From a virus: DNA of 28,641 bases. Positions within the stretch are counted from its first letter, which is position 1. The number at the start of each line of letters is the position of its first letter. Shown here in pieces: positions 1 to 8,900 of the stretch. The stretch lies in IMG/VR virus record IMGVR_UViG_3300024262_000190, positions 1-28,641 of that record. The stretch is one strand, 5' to 3'. The notes under the pieces were generated by a model. The model saw nothing but the letters and a program-made list of their open reading frames with translations, searched no databases and was not told the DNA's origin. A program made the position numbers and the translations under genes.

Positions 1-1
1 A

Positions 2-154
2 GACGTAGTTATCGGGTGGTTAGAAGGATCATTAGATATACCTGCAATGCAAGCTGGTATAGCTGCAAATATACAATCTCAGATTACACCAGTAAATGAA
101 GATTTATATTTCACTTGGCAAAACCCAGTTCCACCAGTACCACCAGCTGAATAG
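2..154 (+). CDS. C-terminal end of an unknown protein (partial)
   Basis: An open frame enters from the left edge and ends at TAG at 152-154, giving the last 50 residues of a protein. The visible part begins DVVIGWLEGSLDIP and ends in a proline-rich tail, PVPPVPPAE. No domain can be recognised. It lies on the same strand as all the downstream genes and is followed by a 69-base AT-rich spacer, so it probably belongs to the same late gene cluster. Since the beginning is missing, no function is assigned. Confidence 0.6.
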   Translation, partial: DVVIGWLEGSLDIPAMQAGIAANIQSQITPVNEDLYFTWQNPVPPVPPAE

Positions 155-223
155 GTAAAGTACACTTAAAACGTGTAATTATATAATTAACAATTAATTA
201 ATAACAATTTAAATTAAATCAAC

Positions 224-481
224 ATGGCAGAAGAAGCTAAAACAATGATTACTGAAGAACAATTAAAAACTGTTCAAGAGCAACAAGCTAAATTAACCGA
301 AGGGTTAAGAACTTTAGGAGTACTAGACGTTCAAAAACAAAACGTTCACGGTCAAATAGCTGAACTATCTAAAGAGATTGAAGCTACTAAAAAAGAACTA
401 GAAGAAGAATATGGTCAAGTTAATATTGATCTTAAAGATGGTTCTTACGTTGAGATCGAAAAAGAAGATGACAAAAAGTAA
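224..481 (+). CDS. Small coiled-coil protein of unknown function
   Basis: This gene encodes an 85-residue, highly charged protein. Residues 10-65 are rich in Glu, Gln, Lys and Leu with a heptad-like pattern (for example AELSKEIEATKKELEEEYGQ), which suggests one long alpha-helical coiled coil. The last 20 residues are acidic then basic. There is no signal peptide, membrane segment or catalytic motif. The ATG follows an AT-rich leader with no clear Shine-Dalgarno sequence. The end overlaps the next gene by 14 bases, so the two are probably co-translated. Small coiled-coil proteins are common near packaging genes of marine phages, but the role of this one cannot be told from its sequence. Confidence 0.75.
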   Translation: MAEEAKTMITEEQLKTVQEQQAKLTEGLRTLGVLDVQKQNVHGQIAELSKEIEATKKELEEEYGQVNIDLKDGSYVEIEKEDDKK

Positions 482-698
482 TATTAGAAAGATAAGCATC
501 GGGTCGGATTACAAAAACGACGCGATGCATTATTCTGTTGGTCAACAAGTGTATGGAGGTCATGAAATATCTCATATACTTTTAGAAGAGCAAGATAAAT
601 CTTACAATGTTTATATAAAAAAAGGTTCTGAAGTATTACCATGGAAAAAGTTTAACTCTAACATGGCGATATCTGTAGAATACGATCTACAATATTAA
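468..698 (+). CDS. Small hypothetical protein
   Basis: A 76-residue protein starting MTKSNIRKISIGSDYKND. The frame is open from an earlier ATG at 411. I prefer the ATG at 468 because the earlier start would overlap the upstream gene by 71 bases and add an unconvincing stretch (MVKLILILKM...). The 468 start leaves a 14-base overlap and has a purine-rich stretch just before it. The protein has short strand-like segments with many Tyr, Lys and Ile residues and no recognised motif. Its stop TAA shares a base with the ATG of the next gene (TAATG), indicating translational coupling. Function unknown. Confidence 0.65.
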   Translation: MTKSNIRKISIGSDYKNDAMHYSVGQQVYGGHEISHILLEEQDKSYNVYIKKGSEVLPWKKFNSNMAISVEYDLQY

Positions 699-1324
699 TG
701 AAAAGTATATTTAACTTTATTGTAAAACCTTTAAATGAAAGATACGATAATGAGGTAAAAATAGGTGATATATCATTTACGGTTAACACTAAAATTGACG
801 ACTTTATAAATATTAGTAGAAATGCTATTGTAGTATCTACACCTTTAGCTTATGAAACTTCTATAAAAATAGGTGATGAGATTATAGTCCATCATAATAT
901 ATTTAGAAGATGGTACGATATAAAAGGTAAAGAACGTAATAGCGCTAAGTATTTTAAAGATAACTTATACTTTGCTCAACCAGATCAGGTTTTTTTATAT
1001 AAAAAAGATTCTAAATGGATCTCATTTAATGATAGTTGTTTTGTTCAACCTATAAAAAATAACAACAAGTTTAAGACTGATAAAACTAAAAAGCTTATTG
1101 GTATATTAAAAATTGGTAATAGCTCGTTAAAAGCGCTAGGAATAAACCCAGGAGACATTGTAGGCTTTAGGCCAAAGAGAGAATGGGAATTCGCGCTAGA
1201 CGGAGAGCTTTTATACTGTATGAAATCTAATGATATTGTAATCAAATATGGACACAAGGAAAACGAAATTGAATATAATCCTAGCTGGGCAAGTAGCCGT
1301 AGAGGAGTTGATCAAAGTAGCTAA
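698..1324 (+). CDS. Putative tandem GroES-like co-chaperonin
   Basis: A 208-residue protein that I read as two successive GroES (Cpn10)-type beta domains. In the first (about residues 7-118), a FIVKPLNERY opening is followed by a loop-like stretch, then IKIGDEIIVHHN at 56-67, and it closes with a DSCFVQPI strand. The second (about 130-185) has LIGILKIG, then LGINPGDIVGF, then GELLYCMKSNDIV. This resembles the GroES order of a G-x-V strand, GD-x-V and a final DI strand. Phage co-chaperonins such as T4 gp31 cap the host GroEL so that capsid protein can fold, and the position just before terminase, portal and capsid genes would suit that. One GroES subunit is about 97 residues, so a double-domain chain is unusual. 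The last 25 codons overlap the next gene. The assignment rests on pattern reading only. Confidence 0.5.
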   Translation: MKSIFNFIVKPLNERYDNEVKIGDISFTVNTKIDDFINISRNAIVVSTPLAYETSIKIGDEIIVHHNIFRRWYDIKGKERNSAKYFKDNLYFAQPDQVFLYKKDSKWISFNDSCFVQPIKNNNKFKTDKTKKLIGILKIGNSSLKALGINPGDIVGFRPKREWEFALDGELLYCMKSNDIVIKYGHKENEIEYNPSWASSRRGVDQSS

Positions 1325-1523
1325 AGAACCTATAGTAGATGGTGATGATGATATAACTGCAGATAGACTTAAAAACGCTGCTGCAACTAAAAAACTAGCT
1401 ATATTCGATGCTTTTGAAATTTTAAGTAGGATTAAAGAAGAGCAGGATATATTAGATGAAAAACCTAAAGAAGCTAAAAAAGAAGTTGTATTTCGTGGTT
1501 TTGCTGAAGGAAGATCTAAATAA
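1248..1523 (+). CDS. Putative small terminase subunit or packaging accessory protein
   Basis: A 91-residue, mostly helical protein with a central acidic patch (VDGDDDITADR, about residues 30-40), a helix running through AAATKKLAIFDAFEILSRI and a charged C-terminus. It directly precedes the large terminase gene, sharing a TAATG stop/start, which is where the small terminase subunit is normally found. No helix-turn-helix DNA-binding motif is clear, so the call rests on position. The start at 1248 is the only ATG in this frame and makes the first 25 codons overlap the co-chaperonin-like gene in another frame. A TTG at codon 21 would nearly remove the overlap. It could instead be an unrelated small protein. 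Confidence 0.55.
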   Translation: MDTRKTKLNIILAGQVAVEELIKVAKEPIVDGDDDITADRLKNAAATKKLAIFDAFEILSRIKEEQDILDEKPKEAKKEVVFRGFAEGRSK

Positions 1524-3727
1524 TGTACAAGCAAACCCTATACAAGGTATTACCTTATCATGTTAAACCTAAGATTCTAACAAGAATGAATAGGTATAAA
1601 AAATGGGAGTATGGATATAATGAAGACCATAACATGGTTGTTATATCTAAAACTGGTCAAATTGGAGAGGTTTATGAAATACAAAACCTTAAAATAGCTT
1701 TACCTAAAACTGACGGTATACATACTTTTGAAGACAATAGATGGAATCGCTTTAAATATCCAAAAGAATTAAAAAGAATAAAAACAGTATTTGACTGGAG
1801 AGAATATCCAGATGACTTTAAAGAAAAATACTACGATTATATTGATAAAGAGTTTAAACGCCGTGAAGAAGGTTTTTGGTATACTAACAAAGACAAACCT
1901 ACTTATATTACCGGTAGCCACTATATGTATTTACAATGGTCAAAGATTGATGTAGGCCAACCTGATTTTAGAGAATCAAATAGATTATTCTTTATATTTT
2001 GGGAAGCTTGCCGAGCTGATAATAGGTGTTATGGTATGTCTTACCTTAAAAACAGACGTTCTGGATTTTCATTTATGGCATCTGGAATTACGGTTGACAT
2101 GGCTACGATATCAACTGATGCACGTTTTGGGGTTTTATCTAAATCTGGTGCAGATGCTAAGAAAATGTTTACAGATAAGATAGTACCAATATCAGTCAAT
2201 TATCCTTTCTTTTTCAAGCCAATACAAGACGGTATGGATCGTCCTAAGACTGAATTAGCTTATCGTGTACCAGCTTCTAAATTTACAAGAAGATCTATAG
2301 TTTCTACAGATAAACCAGAAGATCTTGCTGGACTAGATACAACTATAGATTGGAAAAACACTGGAGACAATGCTTATGATGGAGAAAAACTAAAGCTTTT
2401 AGTTCATGATGAATCAGGTAAATGGGAAAGACCTAACAACATATTAAATAACTGGAGAGTTACAAAAACTACATTAAGACTAGGTAGTAGAGTAATTGGT
2501 AAATGCCTTATGGGTAGTACTTCAAATGCTTTAGACAAAGGTGGCAGAAACTTTAAAAAATTATACGATGACTCAAACGTTAATAAAAGAAACGCAAATG
2601 GACAAACTCGTTCAGGACTATATTCTTTGTTCATTCCTATGGAATGGAACTACGAGGGATACATTGATTCTTATGGCTACCCTGTCTTCGAAACCCCACA
2701 GGGACCAGTGTTTGGACCTCATGGAGCGCCAATCAAAATTGGGGTTGTTGAATACTGGGATAATGAGGTAGATGGTCTTAAAGAGGACCAGGATGGATTA
2801 AATGAATTTTATAGACAGTTTCCACGCACAACAAAACACGCGTTCAGAGATGAATCAAAACAATCTTTATTTAATCTTACAAAAATATACCAACAAATAG
2901 ATTATAACGAAGACCTTGAAAGGAGCTCTATAGTAACAACTGGTAGTTTTCACTGGGAAGAAGGTATGAAAGATACTAAAGTTATATTTGTACCAAATAA
3001 AAGCGGAAGGTTTAAAGTATCATGGGTTCCACCAGTTCATTTACAGAATCAAGTATTTATTAAAAATAATATGAAACATCCTGCTAATGAGCATATAGGT
3101 GCTTTTGGATGTGATAGTTATGATATATCAGGTACGGTGGATGGTAAAGGATCCAATGGTTCTTTACATGGCCTAACTAAATTTAGCATGGATGACGCTC
3201 CTTCTAATCACTTTTTTTTAGAATATATAGCTAGACCACAAACGGCTGAAATATTTTTTGAGGATGTGCTTATGGCTTTACATTTTTATGGCATGCCAAT
3301 ACTAGCGGAAAACAACAAACCAAGATTATTATATTATCTAAGGCGTAGAGGTTACAGAAACTTTTCTATGAATAGACCTGATAAATTAAAATTATCTGTA
3401 ACAGAAAGAGAGATTGGTGGAATACCAAATTCTAGTGAAGATATAAAACAAGCGCATGCTGCTGCTATAGAAACCTACATAGAAGATTATGTTGGAGAAC
3501 TGGTTGACAAGCATGGTTCAATGTATTTTCAAAGAACATTAGAAGATTGGGCCCAGTTTGATATTAACAATAGAACAAAGCACGATGCTTCTATAAGCTC
3601 AGGGCTTGCTATAATGGCATGTAATAAAAATAAATATAGACCAGTAAATGAAATAATTAGAGAGAAAGTTTCTTTAGGTTTTTCAAAATATAATAATAAA
3701 GGAGATTTTTCTAAAATAATAAAATAA
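1523..3727 (+). CDS. terL: Large terminase subunit (DNA-packaging ATPase/nuclease)
   Basis: A 734-residue protein that would power DNA packaging into the prohead and cut the concatemer. The ATPase half has a P-loop-like KNRRSGFS at residues 176-183. This departs from the classical GxGK[ST] form but is like the K-x-R-x-x-G-x-S form found in many terminases. A Walker B-type strand, LKLLVHDESGK, follows, with Asp296 and the catalytic Glu297. The C-terminal half has an RNase H-like nuclease start, GAFGCDSYDISGT, with Asp531 as a likely metal ligand and further acidic residues downstream. The length is greater than the usual 450-650 residues, mostly because of an N-terminal region before the P-loop. 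It is coupled by TAATG to the small gene upstream and touches the portal gene downstream. Confidence 0.9.
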   Translation: MYKQTLYKVLPYHVKPKILTRMNRYKKWEYGYNEDHNMVVISKTGQIGEVYEIQNLKIALPKTDGIHTFEDNRWNRFKYPKELKRIKTVFDWREYPDDFKEKYYDYIDKEFKRREEGFWYTNKDKPTYITGSHYMYLQWSKIDVGQPDFRESNRLFFIFWEACRADNRCYGMSYLKNRRSGFSFMASGITVDMATISTDARFGVLSKSGADAKKMFTDKIVPISVNYPFFFKPIQDGMDRPKTELAYRVPASKFTRRSIVSTDKPEDLAGLDTTIDWKNTGDNAYDGEKLKLLVHDESGKWERPNNILNNWRVTKTTLRLGSRVIGKCLMGSTSNALDKGGRNFKKLYDDSNVNKRNANGQTRSGLYSLFIPMEWNYEGYIDSYGYPVFETPQGPVFGPHGAPIKIGVVEYWDNEVDGLKEDQDGLNEFYRQFPRTTKHAFRDESKQSLFNLTKIYQQIDYNEDLERSSIVTTGSFHWEEGMKDTKVIFVPNKSGRFKVSWVPPVHLQNQVFIKNNMKHPANEHIGAFGCDSYDISGTVDGKGSNGSLHGLTKFSMDDAPSNHFFLEYIARPQTAEIFFEDVLMALHFYGMPILAENNKPRLLYYLRRRGYRNFSMNRPDKLKLSVTEREIGGIPNSSEDIKQAHAAAIETYIEDYVGELVDKHGSMYFQRTLEDWAQFDINNRTKHDASISSGLAIMACNKNKYRPVNEIIREKVSLGFSKYNNKGDFSKIIK

Positions 3728-6121
3728 ATGATTCAAGGAAATTATAACAGTGGTTTTCCCAGTCAGGTAGTACCTGATGAAGAGAAAATGAGTTGGGAGT
3801 ACGGTACTCGTGTAGGTAGAGCTATAGAGTATGAGTGGTTCAGAAGTAATAGAGGTGGAGATAGGTTTTCCATGAACTTTGCTAATTTTCATAACTTAAG
3901 ATTATATTCTAGAGGAGAACAGTCTATACAAAAATATAAAGACGAGTTGTCTATTAATGGAGATTTAAGTTATTTAAATCTTGATTGGAAACCCGTACCT
4001 ATTATACCTAAGTTTGTAGATATTGTAGTAAACGGAATGTCGCAAAGAGACTATGACGTTAAAGCTTACGCTCAAGATCCTGAGTCACAAAAGAAAAGAA
4101 CTAATTACGCTGAAGGTTTATTAAGAGATATTCAAGCTAGATCGTTTTTACAAAAAGCAGAAGAGCAAATAGGTATGAATCTATGGACAACTTCAGCTCC
4201 AGAAAATTTACCAGAAAATAAAGAAGAGTTAAGTCTGCATATGCAGCTTACTTATAAGCAATCAATTGAAATAGCAGAAGAAGAAGCTATATCAAACGTG
4301 ATGGCTCAGAATAAATATATCCAAACCAAAAGAAGAATGCTACAGGATTTAGTAGTATTAGGTATTGGTGCGGTTAAAACTAATTTTAATAAATCAAACG
4401 GTATAACTGTTGAGTACGTAGACCCGGCTAATTTAGTATACTCATATACTGATGATCCAAACTTTCAAGATTTGTATTATGTAGGTGAAGTAAAAATGAT
4501 ACATTTAGCTGATCTACAGAAGCAATTTCCTGATTTGTCTGCTGACGAACTAAAGAAAATTGAAAAATTTCCAGGTACACAAAACTACCTTAGAAATTGG
4601 AACGAATCACCTGATATGGTAGCTGTATTGTTTTTTGAATACAAAACATATAGTAACCAGGTTTTTAAAATAAAACATACTGACCAAGGCTTAGAAAAAG
4701 CTTTAGAAAAAACTGATTTCTTTAATCCACCACCTAGTGACAACTTTGAAAGATTATCAAGATCTATAGAAGTGTTGTACAGCGGCGCTAAAGTTTTAGG
4801 TATTGAAAACATGTTATCTTGGGAAGTTTCTCAAAACATGACTAGACCTTTCTCTAATATGACAAAGGTTAATATGAATTATCAAATATGTGCTCCTAGA
4901 ATGTATAGAGGACGTATAGAATCTCTTGTTGGAAGAATAACAGGTTTTGCTGATATGATTCAATTGACTCACTTAAAGCTACAACAAGTTATAGCTAGAA
5001 TGGTGCCAGATGGTGTATTTGTAGATGTAGATGGTTTAGCTGAGGTTGATTTAGGTAATGGAACAAATTACAACCCACAAGAAGCTCTTAATATGTATTT
5101 CCAAACTGGTTCTATAGTTGGTAGATCATTAACCCAAGACGGAGACCCAAACAGAGGGAAAGTTCCTATTCAAGAATTACAAACGTCCAGTGCTAATGGT
5201 AAAATACAATCGTTAATAGGTACGTACCAATATTATTTACAAATGATAAGAGATGTCACTGGGCTTAATGAAGCTAGAGACGCGAGCACTCCAGATAAAG
5301 ATGCTTTAGTAGGTATACAAAAAATGGCGGCTGCAAATAGTAACACCGCGACTAGACATATACTACAAGCGTGTTTATACTTAACTGTTAAAGCTGCAGA
5401 AAACGTATCGCTAAGAATTGCTGATATGTTAGAGTATGATCTATTGGCAGAGACTCTTAAAAAATCTATAAGTAATTTTAACGTAGGCACGCTAGAAGAA
5501 ATGGCTAATTTAAACTTATTTGAATTTGGTATATATCTAGAGCTAGAGCCAGACGACGAAGAAATTGCTAAGTTAGAACAAAACATTCAAGTTGCTTTAC
5601 AATCAGGTCAAATATTTTTAGAAGATGCTATTGATATTAGACAAGTCAAAAACTTAAAATTAGCTAACCAAACGCTAAAAGTTAAACGTAAAGCTAAACA
5701 AAAAATGGATCAGCAAATTGCTCAGCAAAATATACAAGCGCAGTCTCAAGCAAATATACAAGCTCAAGAAGCCGCTGCTTTATACGAAGTCCAAAAACAT
5801 GAAGCTATGGCCTCTTCTAAGTTACAAATAGAACAAGGCAAGGCTCAGTTTGAAATACAAAAAATAGAAAAAGAAGCCCAAATAAAGAAAGAGTTAATGG
5901 AGATAGAATTTGGTTATCAAAAACAATTAGCTCAAATGGAAAAAGGATACATAAGTGGCAAGGAATCAGAAATAGAAGATCGTAAAGATAAAAGAACAAA
6001 AATGCAAGCAACACAACAAAGTGAGATGATTGCACAAAGAAACAACGACTCAGGTCCTGTAGATTTTGAATCAGGAAATGACAGTTTAGGAGGAATAAAT
6101 CTAAATGGCTTTGGTCTATAG
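3728..6121 (+). CDS. Portal protein with long C-terminal coiled coil
   Basis: A 797-residue protein that begins directly after the terminase stop codon. Terminase-portal adjacency, the length and several sequence features fit a portal, the dodecameric ring at the DNA entry vertex. Residues near 210-250 (LVVLGIGAVKTNF, then VEYVDPANLVYSY) have the wing-domain look of podovirus portals. Residues 510-545 (VTGLNEARDASTPDKDAL, then helices rich in Ala, Asn and Thr) match the conserved portal stem/crown helix region. From about residue 650 to 770 the chain turns into a Gln/Ala/Glu/Lys-rich coiled coil (for example QQIAQQNIQAQSQANIQAQE), longer than in many portals and possibly a barrel extending into the head. 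It ends in a glycine- and serine-rich tail. Confidence 0.88.
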   Translation: MIQGNYNSGFPSQVVPDEEKMSWEYGTRVGRAIEYEWFRSNRGGDRFSMNFANFHNLRLYSRGEQSIQKYKDELSINGDLSYLNLDWKPVPIIPKFVDIVVNGMSQRDYDVKAYAQDPESQKKRTNYAEGLLRDIQARSFLQKAEEQIGMNLWTTSAPENLPENKEELSLHMQLTYKQSIEIAEEEAISNVMAQNKYIQTKRRMLQDLVVLGIGAVKTNFNKSNGITVEYVDPANLVYSYTDDPNFQDLYYVGEVKMIHLADLQKQFPDLSADELKKIEKFPGTQNYLRNWNESPDMVAVLFFEYKTYSNQVFKIKHTDQGLEKALEKTDFFNPPPSDNFERLSRSIEVLYSGAKVLGIENMLSWEVSQNMTRPFSNMTKVNMNYQICAPRMYRGRIESLVGRITGFADMIQLTHLKLQQVIARMVPDGVFVDVDGLAEVDLGNGTNYNPQEALNMYFQTGSIVGRSLTQDGDPNRGKVPIQELQTSSANGKIQSLIGTYQYYLQMIRDVTGLNEARDASTPDKDALVGIQKMAAANSNTATRHILQACLYLTVKAAENVSLRIADMLEYDLLAETLKKSISNFNVGTLEEMANLNLFEFGIYLELEPDDEEIAKLEQNIQVALQSGQIFLEDAIDIRQVKNLKLANQTLKVKRKAKQKMDQQIAQQNIQAQSQANIQAQEAAALYEVQKHEAMASSKLQIEQGKAQFEIQKIEKEAQIKKELMEIEFGYQKQLAQMEKGYISGKESEIEDRKDKRTKMQATQQSEMIAQRNNDSGPVDFESGNDSLGGINLNGFGL

Positions 6122-6146
6122 ATAACCTTATTTATTAATTTTATAT

Positions 6147-6170
6147 TATTATATTATGTCAGAAACAAAA
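6147..6170 (+). repeat. Shared start-region motif, copy 1
   Basis: Nine bases before the scaffold-like gene (TATTATATT), its ATG and its first codons match copy 2 at 8877-8900 at 23 of 24 positions. This could be a translation-start signal, a promoter element or chance similarity of two M-S-x-T-K protein starts in AT-rich DNA. Confidence 0.4.
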
Positions 6171-7352
6171 ACAAACGATGAAGTAGTGTCGCAAAATCCT
6201 ATTGAAAAAGGAGACGTTAATACTGAATCAAAATCAGATTACAAAGTTGATCTAAAAACTGGAACAACAAAAAAACAAGAAACTTCTACTATAACTAAAG
6301 TGGATTTAACTAAAAAACCAGAAACAGATGCCATTCAAATCGGAGAAACAGGAAAGATGGATGTGGGCAAACAAACCGGAGATAGCGCTAAAGTGGACAA
6401 ACAAATACCAGAGTCCAGCCAAGCTACTGAAGAGTTTAAACAAATCCAAGAAGTAACTGAAGAAGAATTAAAAAAAGTTGAAAATGTTGTTAAAGAAGCT
6501 GTTAGAGACGAAAAAGTCTTAGGAAAACAACTACCAGAGAATATTGAAAAACTAGTTTCATTCATGGAAGAAACTGGAGGTACAGTGGAAGATTACGTTA
6601 GACTTAGCGCTGATTATTCCAATGTAGATGGAGAAACATTATTAAAAGAATATTATAAAAAATCTAAACCACATCTTAACGATGAGGAAATAGGGTTCAT
6701 CATGGAAGATAACTTTTCTTATGACGAAGAACTAGATGACGAGCGAGAAGTCAGGAAGAAAAAACTCGCACTTAAAGAAGAGGTTGCAAAAGCTCATGGC
6801 TATTTAGAAGAACTTAAGGGTAAATATTACGACGAGATCAAGTTGAGACCGGGCGTTACCCAAGAACAACAAAATGCCACAGACTTTTTTAATCGATATA
6901 ATGAAAATCAGCAAGTTGCTACTCAGCAGCACGAGGATTTTAAGACTAAAACTAAAGAATTACTTTCTAACGATTTCAAAGGTTTTGAATTCAAAGTAGG
7001 AGATAAGAATTTTAGATACGGTGTTAAAAACCCTAGTGAAGTCGCAGAGTCCCAATCAAATATCACAACATTTGTTCAAAAGTTTTTGGACAACGATGGA
7101 GCGGTAAAAGATCACGAGGGTTATCACAAAGCAATGTACGCCGCTAGAAACGCAGATACTATAGCACAACATTTTTATGAGCAGGGTAAAGCCGATGCTG
7201 TAAAAGATGTGATTGCTAAATCTAAAAACATAAGCAACGACTCTAGGCCACAGCCTACTGGAGATGTTTTTGTTGGAGGATTTAAAGTAAAAGCAGTTAG
7301 TGGTGCTGATTCAAGTTCATTGAAAATAAAAACTAGAAAATTTAACAATTAA
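6156..7352 (+). CDS. Putative capsid scaffolding protein
   Basis: A 398-residue, very hydrophilic protein between the portal and major capsid genes, the classical position of the scaffold. Residues 1-90 are low-complexity, rich in Lys, Thr, Glu, Asp and Gln and probably disordered. Residues 90-125 (EEFKQIQEVTEEELKKVENV) and 190-260 look like long charged helices. The C-terminal third is more mixed (FKGFEFKVGDKNFRYGV) and could be the part that binds the capsid shell. There is no catalytic motif and no separate prohead protease gene nearby, so whether the scaffold is cleaved or released intact is not evident. The call rests on position and composition. Confidence 0.7.
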   Translation: MSETKTNDEVVSQNPIEKGDVNTESKSDYKVDLKTGTTKKQETSTITKVDLTKKPETDAIQIGETGKMDVGKQTGDSAKVDKQIPESSQATEEFKQIQEVTEEELKKVENVVKEAVRDEKVLGKQLPENIEKLVSFMEETGGTVEDYVRLSADYSNVDGETLLKEYYKKSKPHLNDEEIGFIMEDNFSYDEELDDEREVRKKKLALKEEVAKAHGYLEELKGKYYDEIKLRPGVTQEQQNATDFFNRYNENQQVATQQHEDFKTKTKELLSNDFKGFEFKVGDKNFRYGVKNPSEVAESQSNITTFVQKFLDNDGAVKDHEGYHKAMYAARNADTIAQHFYEQGKADAVKDVIAKSKNISNDSRPQPTGDVFVGGFKVKAVSGADSSSLKIKTRKFNN

Positions 7353-7365
7353 AATTTAAAACAAA

Positions 7366-8808
7366 ATGGGAATATTAACTCCTCAATTTGGTAGTTTAGT
7401 GCCTTCACAAGCACAACAAACGTTGGCAAACAACTACCTAAACTTCAACGGCGCTGCCGGTGGGGGAACATTCGCACAACAATACCTTCCAGAAATTTAT
7501 GAAGCAGAAGTAGAAAGATACGGTAATCGTACTATCTCTGGTTTCTTAAGAATGGTTGGTGCTGAAATGCCAATGACATCTGATCAAATAATTTGGTCGG
7601 AACAAAATAGATTACACATTGCATACGATGGTGTTGCATGTAACCAAGTTCAAACAATCACGTTACCAGCTGGCGTTACTAACGTACTAGCTCCTAACAT
7701 GACTGTTGTAATTATGGATCCAGCTAATCCATCTGCTACTGTACACGCTATCGTAGGAAATGGAGCTATTCAAACTGGTAACCAAACTGCTACAGTTTAT
7801 CCTTATGTTGCTGCTAACCTTGCTGGGTTAAGCGCTGCTGGACTAAAACTATTTGTATATGGTTCTGAATTTGCAAAAGGTACTGCTGGTTCTACTGAGA
7901 ACGTGACTCCTTCTTTTACACAATTTGCTAACTCACCAATCATTATCAAATCTAACTACCAAATTAGTGGATCTGATACTGCTCAAATAGGTTGGGTTGA
8001 AGTTGCTGCTGAAGATGGAACATCAGGTTTCTTGTGGTATTTAAAAGCTGAAGGTGAAACTAGATTAAGATTCGAAGATTACTTAGAAATGAGTATGGTT
8101 GAGGGTCAATTAGCTACGGCTGGTTCTGGTTTTTCTGCTAATCAAGCTTTAATACCTGGATTTGGTGGAGCTGCTCCTGTTATAGCTGCTAAAGGTACTC
8201 AAGGTTTATTCTCGGCTATACAGTCAAGAGGTAATGTTATGGCTGGATACGGTGGAACATTAACTGACTTTGACGCTATATTACAAAACTTAGATTCTCA
8301 AGGTGCTATTGAAGAAAACATGCTTTTCTTAGATAGAGCTACTGAACTACAGTTTGATAATATGTTAGCACAACAAAATTCTTACGGAGCTGGAGGTACA
8401 TCTTACGGTGTATTTGAAAACTCTGAAGAAATGGCGTTGAATTTAGGTTTCTCTGGATTTAGAAGAGGTTCTTATGACTTCTACAAGACTTCATGGAAAT
8501 ACCTAAATGATGCTTCTACAAGAGGCGGTTCTGGAAACTTCACTGGTGGTGACAACATCGACGGTGTACTAGTACCTGCAGGAACAACTACTGTGTATGA
8601 CCAATTACTTGGTACAAACATACGTAGACCATTCCTACATGTTAGATACAGAGCTTCACAAGCTGATGACAGAAGAATGAAATCTTGGATCACGGGATCT
8701 GTTGGTGGTGCATTCACTACAACAAATGATTTCATGCAAGTATCTTTCTTATCTGAAAGATGTTTAGTAACACAAGCTGCAAATAATTTCGTATTATTCG
8801 TTGCTTAA
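7366..8808 (+). CDS. Major capsid protein
   Basis: A 480-residue protein following the scaffold-like gene after 13 bases. Its features fit an HK97-fold capsid subunit: a helix-rich N-terminal arm (residues 10-60), a mid-sequence stretch of short beta strands rich in Ala, Gly, Thr and Val that may be an inserted surface domain (about 95-190), and a C-terminal half of mixed helices and strands ending in a hydrophobic strand (NNFVLFVA). No Cys cluster or cleavage site is obvious. Codons such as GCT, GGT and TTC are frequent, as expected of a highly expressed gene. A strong hairpin lies directly behind the stop codon. The assignment is by position, length and composition. Confidence 0.85.
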   Translation: MGILTPQFGSLVPSQAQQTLANNYLNFNGAAGGGTFAQQYLPEIYEAEVERYGNRTISGFLRMVGAEMPMTSDQIIWSEQNRLHIAYDGVACNQVQTITLPAGVTNVLAPNMTVVIMDPANPSATVHAIVGNGAIQTGNQTATVYPYVAANLAGLSAAGLKLFVYGSEFAKGTAGSTENVTPSFTQFANSPIIIKSNYQISGSDTAQIGWVEVAAEDGTSGFLWYLKAEGETRLRFEDYLEMSMVEGQLATAGSGFSANQALIPGFGGAAPVIAAKGTQGLFSAIQSRGNVMAGYGGTLTDFDAILQNLDSQGAIEENMLFLDRATELQFDNMLAQQNSYGAGGTSYGVFENSEEMALNLGFSGFRRGSYDFYKTSWKYLNDASTRGGSGNFTGGDNIDGVLVPAGTTTVYDQLLGTNIRRPFLHVRYRASQADDRRMKSWITGSVGGAFTTTNDFMQVSFLSERCLVTQAANNFVLFVA

Positions 8809-8822
8809 TAATCATGTAATTC

Positions 8823-8849
8823 TTACCCTCGTTGTAGTAACGGGGGTAA
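8823..8849 (+). terminator. Hairpin terminator after the capsid gene
   Basis: The arms TTACCCTCGTT (8823-8833) and AACGGGGGTAA (8839-8849) form an 11-base-pair stem with one G-U pair and a 5-base loop. The next bases (TTATTACTCTTAT) are T-rich but not an unbroken T run. It would end or weaken transcription after the capsid gene, or protect the 3' end of its message. Confidence 0.6.
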
Positions 8850-8876
8850 TTATTACTCTTATAAACTATTTAATTA

Positions 8877-8900
8877 TATTATATTATGTCAAAAACAAAA
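8877..8900 (+). repeat. Shared start-region motif, copy 2
   Basis: This matches 6147-6170 at 23 of 24 positions across TATTATATT, the ATG and the first codons. This copy lies just after the terminator-like hairpin, where a new promoter would be useful; whether the motif acts in transcription or translation is not shown by the sequence. Confidence 0.4.

Noticed and set aside
161-177. Short hairpin TACAC/GTGTA in the first intergenic gap
   Set aside because: A five-pair stem in AT-rich DNA with no T run is too weak to call a terminator.
411-467. Earlier ATG at 411 for the second small gene
   Set aside because: It would overlap the upstream gene by 71 bases and add a stretch with no sensible composition; the ATG at 468 fits the compact layout better.
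2541-2771. Second plus-strand frame inside the terminase gene
   Set aside because: It overlaps a strongly conserved region in another frame and shows no start signal or plausible domain.
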